From a virus: a DNA stretch of 22,819 nucleotides. The number at the start of each line of letters is the position of its first letter. Within the stretch, counting starts at the first letter, position 1. The notes under the pieces are model-generated. The model was not told the DNA's origin. It saw only the letters and a list, made by a program, of their open reading frames with translations, and searched no databases. Where the stretch lies: positions 1 to 22,819 of IMG/VR virus record IMGVR_UViG_3300034071_000233; one strand, given 5' to 3'. The position numbers and the translations under genes were made by a program. Of the stretch, positions 15,803-22,137 are shown in pieces.

Positions 15803-17140
15803 ATGCCCGTCCGGTATGACATAGCCGCGCAAGTCCCGCAGTATGGCGGAGGCTTTGACCCCATGAATATGTTCGCGCAGATGCAGACGATGGATTATCG
15901 CCAGCGTCAAAACGCGCTTGCCGAAATGCAGATGGCTGAATACCAACGAAAGCTGCAAGCGGATATGGCTACCCGCGCGCTGGGAGGCGAAGCTGGGTTT
16001 AATATTGCTGACCCTCGATTGGTAGGCCGCGCTGTTCAGCTTGGCGGGCTAGAGGAAGGCGTTCGAGTCGCTAATTATCAACGGCAAATGGAATCGCTTA
16101 AAGCCTCCGAAGCGGCGCAACGGGCGGCGGCAGCCAATCAGGCCAGTGAAGCCGATATTCGACGCCAGCGTTTTGAGGCGGAAAAACCAGGGCTTTTGGC
16201 GAAAGCGTCCAAAGAACAATTAGATAAATCAATGAGCGAACTTTCTCGTCTTCGCGAGGTCGCGGGAAATGTTTTACAAAATAACGGGAAAGGTTTTGAC
16301 GAACTTCGCAAATTTGGCGAAGGCACCGGTTGGGACGCCATGATTGGCGATAAGTATGATCCGGAGCGTATTCGTGCTCTGGCTACACAAGCGGCTACGG
16401 TGCAAGAATATCTTAAGCCTCACATAGGCGAAGTCGCCGGCAAAAAAGGTCAAATTCGCTTGGCGCTCGCGCCGGGGCAAGCGCCCGTATTCACAGAGAC
16501 TATGGTTCAGGATGTTGACGCAGGTAATGTCCCCGCGCCAACAGTGTACGCCCCGGGTAAAGAGCCTATGCAAGGGCGCCTTGTAACGGAAGGGTTGCCG
16601 ACCGAACGCCGCCCTGCGCTTCTTACCCAAAGACAGGCTACTGAAAAGGTAGGTCGAGAACAGTCGTCGCAGATATTCGGCGAGCTTTCGGGCATATTTA
16701 CCCAACTCGCCAAACGTGGAACGATGCCGTCAGTATCCATGACACCTTCAGAATCGCTTCGTGCGGTGAGCGCCGGATCCCGCGCAGGGCAAGAAGTGGC
16801 GCGTGTGCTTGACCCAGAGTCGCAGCGTTTGCGAGATGAAGCGTCCGCCACAATCGACCAATGGATTCAGACTAAGCGTCAGTCGGGAAGCATTTCCGCG
16901 CAGGAAGCTAATACCATTGATGAACTGGAGCGGTTAAAATCCATGCTCGGAAGCCCGCGTATGACGATTGAGGCGGTGCAAAATATTCTTTCGCGCGCGG
17001 ATAGATATTCGGGGTTGGGTAAGCTCAAGGGATATGAGCCGTCCGAGGAAGAGAAAAAAGGCGTTATCGACGCACGTAAATTGACGACTGGCGGCGGCGC
17101 TGCTGCGCGGCCTCCATTGTCTTCTTTCTTTGGGAAATAA
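15803..17140 (+). CDS. Second DNA ejection (internal virion) protein
   Basis: A 445-residue, largely helical protein with AAGGA 6 bases before the ATG. The N-terminal 160 residues are rich in M, Q, A and R (QMQTMDYRQRQNALAEMQMA) and predicted coiled. The remainder has mixed helices with NTIDELERLKSML near the end and an extended C-terminus (PLSSFFGK). It occupies the gp20 position in the P22 order. No transmembrane span or lytic transglycosylase motif is visible. The role is assigned from gene order and composition, not from a specific motif. Confidence 0.65.
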   Translation: MPVRYDIAAQVPQYGGGFDPMNMFAQMQTMDYRQRQNALAEMQMAEYQRKLQADMATRALGGEAGFNIADPRLVGRAVQLGGLEEGVRVANYQRQMESLKASEAAQRAAAANQASEADIRRQRFEAEKPGLLAKASKEQLDKSMSELSRLREVAGNVLQNNGKGFDELRKFGEGTGWDAMIGDKYDPERIRALATQAATVQEYLKPHIGEVAGKKGQIRLALAPGQAPVFTETMVQDVDAGNVPAPTVYAPGKEPMQGRLVTEGLPTERRPALLTQRQATEKVGREQSSQIFGELSGIFTQLAKRGTMPSVSMTPSESLRAVSAGSRAGQEVARVLDPESQRLRDEASATIDQWIQTKRQSGSISAQEANTIDELERLKSMLGSPRMTIEAVQNILSRADRYSGLGKLKGYEPSEEEKKGVIDARKLTTGGGAAARPPLSSFFGK

Positions 17141-17142
17141 CC

Positions 17143-18804
17143 ATGAAATTTAACGTGTCGGGCGCAAAAGAAGCGGGCTATTCAGACGAAGAAATTCGTA
17201 AGTTTTTGCTTTCTACGCCTGAAACTGCTGAAGCTAAAAAAGCTGGCTATTCAGATGAGGAAATATTCCAGCATTTTGGTTTATCTGCGCCTGAATCGAC
17301 GGCTATGCGCACGGCTAAAGTCGCGGCCGGCGGCGCGGCGGGACCGCTTTTTGGTTTGGCTTCTGGCGCATTGGCAGGATTGGCTACTGGCGGCGGCTTA
17401 GCGGCGGCGGCTCCGATGGCGGCTATTGGTGCGGGCGCTCTTGGCGGCGCAGAGCTTGTCGGAAACGTCTACAATTTAGGCCGCAGCGCGCTTGGCTACG
17501 AGCCTGTCAAGACGCCGTACCAATATATTCGTGGGGCTACTGAAGCGGCTTTCCCGTCCGTGGCCCCGCAAACGCCATATGAAAATGTCGTGCGCGCAGC
17601 GTCCGAAGGCGGCTTTGGTGCGTTGACTGGCGCTGCTGGTGCAGGGCAGATAGCCAACGCTATGTCGCAAGCTGGACGCGCCGCACCGGCTGCGTTGCGC
17701 GCGTTGGCTGCTCAGCCGGTGGCGCAAGGCGTTGCCGGCGCTGTTGGCGCAGCGACTCCCGAAGCGTTGGCGCAGGCCGGCGAAAAAAATCCGTATGTTC
17801 TTGGCGCGGCGGGGCTAATGGCCGGGTATGGCGCGGGACGCATGGCGGCCACTCGCGCGCCTTCTATCGGTGAGCAAGCGGCGGCTAAACGTGGCCGCAT
17901 GGAAGTTCGTGAGCAAACCGCTTTTAGACGTGCATATAATACCGGAGGTATATATGACAACGCCAACTTTAACAACTTTTTGATAAATACCGAAGCTGAT
18001 CTTAGAAACGCAGGCTACGCAAATGATCCTGAAATGCGCGGTGTTACGCGCGCACTAGATCAATTATCGGATGCTGGTCGCAGTAATGTTCTTGACGTTC
18101 AAGAAATTCATCGTCTTCGCAAACGTATAGGCGATACGCTAACGTCAAGAGATCCTAATGTTCAGCGTCTTGGCTATATGCTGCGCGACAGTTTCGATAA
18201 TTTTATATCCGACCCGTCTAATGCGCGCGCAGGACGTGAAGCGCAGACCGAACGCGCCGTTGAATATCTTAACCGCGCCATAACAACATCGTCGCGGCTG
18301 TTCAGAAATGACGAGATACGCGAGGCTGTTCGGCTCGCGTCGGTGTCGAAGCGAGATCAGCTCGGCGCGTTAAGTAACGAGTTCGGTAAGATATTCCGTG
18401 ACCCGGATAAGATTGCGCGATTCTCGCCTAACGAACAAGAGATCATCGCTGATCTGGCGGCAGGGCGCGCTTCGCCTCGCGCTGTGCAGCTTTTGGGCGC
18501 TTTAGCGCCTTCGGCTGATTGGAGTGGTATCGCCAAAGGCGTCGTGGAGTTTGGCCCTGCCATCATGGCTACCGGCGCAATCCCCGGCGTATCTGTGTTC
18601 TCTCCCGTTGCTTCATTGGGCTTGGCGGGAATTGGTGCAGGTAGTCTTTTAGCGCGGCGCGCTCAAAATGCTATGGCAGGCCAAGCAGCGCAGAATCTTA
18701 TGGCGTCTACATTAGGTGGCGTGCCTACATTGCCTCCAGATTACAGAAACCTTGCGCCGGCATTCGCTGCCGGATCGCAAAGTCTTAACGCGATGGCGAG
18801 ATGA
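17143..18804 (+). CDS. Third DNA ejection protein (gp16 position)
   Basis: A 553-residue protein. The N-terminus carries two copies of AGYSDEEI (residues 11-18 and 34-41). Residues about 58-110 are a long G/A-rich hydrophobic stretch (GLASGALAGLATGGGLAAAA) suited to membrane insertion, and a second such region lies around 150-235. The middle (about 265-410) is helical and charged, and a further hydrophobic segment lies near 480-520. This fits an ejection protein that enters the host envelope, like P22 gp16. The start lies 2 bases after the previous stop, with only a weak GGGAAA site, suggesting coupling. Confidence 0.68.
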   Translation: MKFNVSGAKEAGYSDEEIRKFLLSTPETAEAKKAGYSDEEIFQHFGLSAPESTAMRTAKVAAGGAAGPLFGLASGALAGLATGGGLAAAAPMAAIGAGALGGAELVGNVYNLGRSALGYEPVKTPYQYIRGATEAAFPSVAPQTPYENVVRAASEGGFGALTGAAGAGQIANAMSQAGRAAPAALRALAAQPVAQGVAGAVGAATPEALAQAGEKNPYVLGAAGLMAGYGAGRMAATRAPSIGEQAAAKRGRMEVREQTAFRRAYNTGGIYDNANFNNFLINTEADLRNAGYANDPEMRGVTRALDQLSDAGRSNVLDVQEIHRLRKRIGDTLTSRDPNVQRLGYMLRDSFDNFISDPSNARAGREAQTERAVEYLNRAITTSSRLFRNDEIREAVRLASVSKRDQLGALSNEFGKIFRDPDKIARFSPNEQEIIADLAAGRASPRAVQLLGALAPSADWSGIAKGVVEFGPAIMATGAIPGVSVFSPVASLGLAGIGAGSLLARRAQNAMAGQAAQNLMASTLGGVPTLPPDYRNLAPAFAAGSQSLNAMAR

Positions 18805-18806
18805 TT

Positions 18807-19055
18807 ATGGTTGAATACCAAGTTCTTTTTGATGTGGCCATTGGCGTGATCGGCGTGCTGGGCGGCTGGACGCTCAACACCGTCTGGGCGGCCGTGAAGG
18901 ATCTTCAGCAAGCCGACAAAGAATTGGCAGAGAAGGTCGGCCAGATTGAAGTGCTGGTCGCCGGGCGTTATGTGACCCGCGAGGACTTTAATCAGGTGTT
19001 GAATCAGGTGTTCGAACGCCTAGACCGCATCCGTGACTTGGTGAGCCGCCAATGA
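18807..19055 (+). CDS. Membrane-anchored coiled-coil protein of the lysis block
   Basis: An 82-residue protein with one N-terminal membrane span (about residues 6-27, LFDVAIGVIGVLGGWTLNTV) followed by a charged helical, coiled-coil-like tail. I prefer the ATG at 18807 to the one at 18801, because GGCGAG (18795-18800) then has proper spacing; 18801 would overlap the previous stop as ATGA. Its 3' end overlaps the endolysin start as ATGA. The architecture is that of an inner-membrane spanin (Rz-like) or small holin-associated protein, and similar proteins sit near phage lysozymes. Which role applies cannot be decided from sequence. Confidence 0.65.
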   Translation: MVEYQVLFDVAIGVIGVLGGWTLNTVWAAVKDLQQADKELAEKVGQIEVLVAGRYVTREDFNQVLNQVFERLDRIRDLVSRQ

Positions 19056-19558
19056 AAGAGAATTATGACGCCGCGCTGAAGGCGACACTGCGCTACGAGG
19101 GCGGCAAGGTCGACGACCCGCGTGATCCTGGCGGCCGCACTGCCTACGGCGTCACGCAGAATACCTACAATGCGTGGCGCGCTAAACACGGGCTTAACCA
19201 GAAAGACGTGTTTCAGATTGCCGATTCGGAAGTCGCGGCGATTTACAAACAAGAGTATTGGGACAAGATCAGCGGCGACGATCTGCCAGATGGGCTCGAC
19301 TTTGCCGTGTTCGACTTCGCGGTCAATAGCGGCGTCAGCCGCGCGTCTAAATACCTTCAGTCTATCGTTGGCGTGCCGCAGGACGGCATAATTGGCCCGA
19401 AGACGATCCTTGCCGCCAAGTCTTATCTAGGCAACAAGATCACGGACAAGCGGCTTGGATTTTTAAAAGGACTACCGACATGGGCTACCTTTGGGCGTGG
19501 CTGGGCCAATCGAATAAACGACGTTTATGCTGTTGTGCGGGACTTATGCTCGCGCTGA
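19052..19558 (+). CDS. Endolysin, glycoside hydrolase family 108 muramidase
   Basis: Peptidoglycan-cleaving endolysin of 168 residues. The N-terminal GH108 motif RYEGGKVDDPRDPGGRTAYG contains the likely catalytic glutamate E16. The downstream segments LDFAVFDFAVNSGVSRASKY and DGIIGPKTILAA fit the associated peptidoglycan-binding-3 domain. There is no signal peptide or N-terminal anchor, so release depends on a holin. The start overlaps the preceding stop (ATGA). The last 79 bases overlap an out-of-frame lipoprotein gene. Length and domain order are normal for the family. Confidence 0.9.
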   Translation: MKENYDAALKATLRYEGGKVDDPRDPGGRTAYGVTQNTYNAWRAKHGLNQKDVFQIADSEVAAIYKQEYWDKISGDDLPDGLDFAVFDFAVNSGVSRASKYLQSIVGVPQDGIIGPKTILAAKSYLGNKITDKRLGFLKGLPTWATFGRGWANRINDVYAVVRDLCSR

Positions 19559-19626
19559 CAGGCTGCGCCGATTTTAAATACGTCGAATGTATCGCCCGTG
19601 ATAGCACGTCGCGGCCATGTAACTAA
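19480..19626 (+). CDS. 48-residue lipoprotein embedded in the endolysin 3' end
   Basis: A short gene in a different frame from the endolysin. AAAGGA (19466-19471) lies 8 bases before its ATG, supporting translation. The protein has a positive patch (NKRR, residues 12-15), a hydrophobic segment (LCCCAGLMLALTG) and the lipobox LTGC with lipidated C29. The mature part is only 20 residues and ends with two further cysteines (C37 and C47, in VEC and RPCN). I recognise similar tiny phage lipoproteins ending like this, but not a proven role. An outer-membrane spanin-type or lysis-timing function is possible. About half of the gene overlaps the endolysin. Confidence 0.75.
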   Translation: MGYLWAWLGQSNKRRLCCCAGLMLALTGCADFKYVECIARDSTSRPCN

Positions 19627-19637
19627 AGGAGGCTAAA

Positions 19638-19814
19638 ATGTTAGCTAATTGGATGACCACAATCCCTGGCGTTATCGCTCTTGCCAGCGTTCTTTGGCAT
19701 GCTTGGCAGACCAAAAGCCTTAACTGGGAAGATCTTCAGAGCGCGCTTGTCGGTTTGGGCCTTGTCGCCGCTAAAGATTGGAACGTGACGGGCGGCACCA
19801 AGCCGAATGATTGA
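19638..19814 (+). CDS. 58-residue membrane protein, holin candidate
   Basis: A small gene with a strong AAAGGAGG (19625-19632) 5 bases before its ATG. The protein starts MLANWMTTIPGVIALASVLW and has a second apolar segment (LVGLGLVAAKDW) before a polar tail with the motif AAKDWNVTGG. Two short hydrophobic segments and position beside the endolysin suggest a class II-type holin or a holin-like accessory protein. The 'GL.AAKD..VTGG' ending recurs in small phage membrane proteins. The first segment is only moderately hydrophobic, so the holin call is tentative. Its 3' end lies next to the start of the second lipoprotein. Confidence 0.68.
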   Translation: MLANWMTTIPGVIALASVLWHAWQTKSLNWEDLQSALVGLGLVAAKDWNVTGGTKPND

Positions 19815-19824
19815 AGGGGTCAGG

Positions 19825-20040
19825 TTGCAGAACCTAAAACCAAAGATGAAACTGCCGCTGATCTTGATGCTGGCAAGTTTTAGTGGGTGTCAGTCGACCA
19901 GCAGGTGTCCCCCGCTGGTCGACTATTCGGCCGAACTCCAAACCAAAGCGGCCAAAGAGTTACGCGCTCTCCCCAATGACAGCGCTATTGCTAGGCTCGT
20001 CCAAGATTACGGCCAGCTCCGGCGAACTTGCCGCCTTTAG
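19825..20040 (+). CDS. Spanin-like lipoprotein
   Basis: A lipoprotein of 64-78 residues depending on the start. Candidates are ATG 19807, TTG 19825 and ATG 19846. I list 19825, because AAGGGG (19814-19819) lies 5 bases before it; starting at 19846 would give a clean MKLPLILMLASFSGC signal. The lipobox SFSGC is clear in all. The mature part has C.PPLVDYS, a helix with A/E/L/K and DYGQLRRTCR at the end, resembling Rz1-like and other phage lysis lipoproteins. It would sit in the outer membrane and work with an inner-membrane partner. Its last 81 bases overlap the convergent DUF6378-like gene. Confidence 0.68.
   Translation: MQNLKPKMKLPLILMLASFSGCQSTSRCPPLVDYSAELQTKAAKELRALPNDSAIARLVQDYGQLRRTCRL
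19892..19924. other. Perfect 11-bp inverted repeat inside the spanin-like lipoprotein gene
   Basis: AGTCGACCAGC (19892-19902) and GCTGGTCGACT (19914-19924) are exact inverted repeats around an 11-base loop. They lie in codons just after the lipidated cysteine and about 35 bases beyond the stop of the convergent minus-strand operon. There is no T-run on either side, so it is not a standard terminator. It could serve as a bidirectional RNA hairpin or a protein-binding palindrome. Confidence 0.6.
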
Positions 20041-20379
20041 ATTCTTAGAGATACGCGCGACTTTCATGTTATCGCGGCGTTTATACGCGGCTTCTGACCG
20101 ACTGCCATGCGAAGTTGCATAATCAGCGGCAAAAGTCGCGGCAAATAATTCATAGTTAACCGCGTCAATATGGCTGTCTAAGTGATTCGGCGTATTAAAT
20201 GCCCGCGCATTTTTTACACAAGCCATTATTATCGCGATTTCATACGGATGAAATTCACGGCCAATCCGCAGCGTCGCCAGATCGGCGGCAAGCTGAAAAT
20301 TATTCTCTATGCCACCGTAGCCTTCGCCGCGTTGGTCGATAATATCAGCGGCTTGCGCCAGTAGTTCTTGAGGGTTCAT
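19960..20379 (-). CDS. DUF6378-like phage protein
   Basis: A 139-residue protein, the last gene of the minus-strand cluster. GGAG lies 8 bases before its ATG. The first 85 residues match the pattern I associate with DUF6378: RGEGYGGIENNF (E25, N26), then VKNARAFNTPNHLDSHIDAV with K56, R59, H66, D68 and D72. The helical layout with acidic and histidine residues is reminiscent of MazG-like nucleotide pyrophosphatases, but I cannot show that activity. The last 50 residues are low in motif content and include the 81 bases overlapping the lipoprotein gene on the other strand. Confidence 0.72.
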   Translation of the reverse strand: MNPQELLAQAADIIDQRGEGYGGIENNFQLAADLATLRIGREFHPYEIAIIMACVKNARAFNTPNHLDSHIDAVNYELFAATFAADYATSHGSRSEAAYKRRDNMKVARISKNLKAASSPELAVILDEPSNSAVIGESA

Positions 20380-20563
20380 TTATGATCTCCATAATGGCCG
20401 CCCTTTCTCGCAACATTCTCAGCACCGTATAGCGCTGATGCAGTCGCACTAGGATTGTAGAGCGCCGGGCGTGACGCATCTCTTCCTCCAGAAGCTCTTG
20501 CACTTCTGTCTCGGTAAGATCAGCAAGCTGATCGTTAAGGGTTTTCCATGTTAAGTTCTGCAA
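20345..20563 (-). CDS. Small helical phage protein of unknown function
   Basis: A 72-residue, charged, predicted helical protein (LTETEVQELLEEEMRHARRS and LVRLHQRYTVLRMLRERAAI). It starts with TTG at 20563; a stop lies five codons upstream and no ATG is better placed. It overlaps the helicase end by 29 bases and the DUF6378-like start by 35 bases, as expected within a compact operon. The L-HQRY-LR-RER pattern looks like a conserved phage protein rather than a chance frame. It may be a small DNA- or protein-binding partner of the helicase; that is inference. Confidence 0.6.
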   Translation of the reverse strand: MQNLTWKTLNDQLADLTETEVQELLEEEMRHARRSTILVRLHQRYTVLRMLRERAAIMEIINEPSRTTGASR

Positions 20564-21821
20564 GGGCGATTTCCGCTAAAGATTTCTTGTCTTGTAAACT
20601 AGACAGGATACGCTCGTCAATAGTTTTATTACACATGATAAGATAACACCACACGTCGCGTGTTTGGCCGCTGCGGTGCAGTCGGCCCACGGTCTGTTCG
20701 AATAGCTCCAGCGACCAAGGTAACGAAAGAAACACGATCTTGTTACCGCCAAACTGAAGATTCAATCCGTGGCCGGCGCTCTTGGGATGGATCGCCAGCA
20801 ACTCAATCTTGCCAGCGTTCCAGCGCTCGATGGCGTCGGGCGCATCTATTGTAATAACATTAAATGACCGCTGAAGCTCGGCTAGTTCTTCTTTGTAATT
20901 GTAGACAACGATGGTGTTGTCTCGCTGGTTTTCGTCGAGGATGTCTCGGAGAGATTCAAACTTTTGGCGTCCAAACCACTGAGCATCGCCTTGGCTATCA
21001 TAAGCGAAGCCGGACGTGAGCTGCTGAAGCTTGTTTGTGACAGCAGCCGCTGTCGGAGCCGTGATCTCTTCATGCACATATTCCTTCTTCATGTTTTCGT
21101 ATGGCGTGCGGTCCTCAAGATCGCAACGCATTTGCACCACATGGAGCGGCGGCAACTTGTCCTTATACTCGCCAGGCTCCAGCACATAGGTCGCTGGCTT
21201 GATCGCCTCCATGACCTTGGGCAACGCTTGCGGCAGCGGTTCCCACTGGCCGAAGTCACGGTTAACGCAATAAAAATATTGCTGAAGAAACGCGCCTTTG
21301 CTTCGGCCTAGCAGCGTCTGGTCGACGACCTTGCACTGCCCGAACACGTCTTCCAGACCATTCGACGTGAAGCTTCCGGTTAATCCCCAACGAATCTTGA
21401 ACTGGTCAAGTATCTTAAGTAGGAACTTGAACCGTTTGCCGGACGGGTTCTTAAGCCGCGTCAGCTCATCAAAGACAATTCCGTCGAAGTCTTTAGGATC
21501 AATTGACGGGATGTTGTCGTAGTTGGTGACGACTATATCCGCGTCTGATTCGAATGCTTTCTTGCGCTGCGCTGGCGTGCCAACAGCGATGGCCATGCTC
21601 ATGTGTTCGGCCCATTTCGGTCGCTCAACAGGCCACACGTCAGTGCAAACGCGCTTCGGCGCAAGCACAAGCCAGCGGTCACAATGACCTTTGGCCGTCA
21701 TGTCTGACATCGCCGTCAACGTAATCGCTGTTTTGCCCGCGCCGACTGGCGCGAGAATCATAGCCCGATCATGGGCGAAGAGGAAATCGGCGGCTTCGTG
21801 CTGGTATGGGCGCAAATCCAT
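20535..21821 (-). CDS. SNF2-type superfamily 2 helicase
   Basis: A 428-residue ATP-dependent DNA translocase. Visible motifs in order: Walker A APVGAGKT (24-31), motif Ia LVLAPKRV (51-58), motif II VFDELT (116-121, a DELx variant of DEAH), motif III LTGS (147-150), motif V HPKSAGHGLNL (345-355) and motif VI QTVGRLHRSGQ (376-386). The length is short for SNF2 proteins, with both RecA-like lobes and little else, as is usual in phages. AGAGGA precedes its ATG. Its start overlaps the VRR-NUC gene by 64 bases. Likely acts in phage replication, recombination or fork remodelling with the adjacent nuclease. Confidence 0.88.
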   Translation of the reverse strand: MDLRPYQHEAADFLFAHDRAMILAPVGAGKTAITLTAMSDMTAKGHCDRWLVLAPKRVCTDVWPVERPKWAEHMSMAIAVGTPAQRKKAFESDADIVVTNYDNIPSIDPKDFDGIVFDELTRLKNPSGKRFKFLLKILDQFKIRWGLTGSFTSNGLEDVFGQCKVVDQTLLGRSKGAFLQQYFYCVNRDFGQWEPLPQALPKVMEAIKPATYVLEPGEYKDKLPPLHVVQMRCDLEDRTPYENMKKEYVHEEITAPTAAAVTNKLQQLTSGFAYDSQGDAQWFGRQKFESLRDILDENQRDNTIVVYNYKEELAELQRSFNVITIDAPDAIERWNAGKIELLAIHPKSAGHGLNLQFGGNKIVFLSLPWSLELFEQTVGRLHRSGQTRDVWCYLIMCNKTIDERILSSLQDKKSLAEIALAELNMENP

Positions 21822-22075
21822 TGGTCAACATCCTCTTTAGACCATAAACAGGCATAATTTTGGTTTAGCGCACGCATGTCAGACGCAAATATTTGTTGCA
21901 ATGGCGATAACTTACCGCCATGACGTTTCAACTCGACAAAATGTGTGGACCCATCTGCAAAGCAAACAACGCGGTCACTGACGCCGCGATTTGATGGCGA
22001 CACGAATTTATATGCTTTGCCGCCAACGGCTTGCACACATTTTACAAAATATTTTTCTATCTCGCGCTCTAGCAT
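21758..22075 (-). CDS. VRR-NUC domain nuclease
   Basis: A 105-residue protein of the VRR-NUC (PD-(D/E)XK superfamily) type. Core motifs are GVSDRVV with D34 and HFVELKRHGGKLSPLQ, giving catalytic E48 and K50 and a downstream Q60. Stand-alone VRR-NUC proteins in phages are typically about 90-110 residues and often lie beside SNF2-type helicases, as here; structure-specific cleavage is known for some members. No clear ribosome site precedes the ATG at 22075, which starts the minus-strand cluster. The last 20 residues overlap the helicase start and look dispensable. Confidence 0.85.
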   Translation of the reverse strand: MLEREIEKYFVKCVQAVGGKAYKFVSPSNRGVSDRVVCFADGSTHFVELKRHGGKLSPLQQIFASDMRALNQNYACLWSKEDVDQWICAHTSTKPPISSSPMIGL

Positions 22076-22085
22076 AAAAAGTCTA

Positions 22086-22115
22086 TTGACACACCCGTAA
22101 AGAAAAGTCTAGTGT
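22086..22115 (+). promoter_or_regulatory. Probable promoter for the DUF2800 gene
   Basis: A consensus -35 element TTGACA (22086-22091) lies in the 62-bp region between the divergent genes. A weak -10 candidate (TAGTGT at 22110-22115, 18-base spacer; or CTAGTG at 22109-22114, 17-base spacer) follows, about 23 bases before the ATG at 22138. The 9-base word AAAAGTCTA occurs at 22077-22085 and 22103-22111, flanking and entering the core promoter, which might be an operator. The transcription start is inferred. Confidence 0.5.
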
Positions 22116-22137
22116 CGAATCACTGAAAGGTAAGGTA

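Noticed and set aside
15479-15958. 159-codon minus-strand frame across the first and second ejection genes
   Set aside because: Opposes two coupled genes, with low-complexity shadow composition and no recognisable domain.
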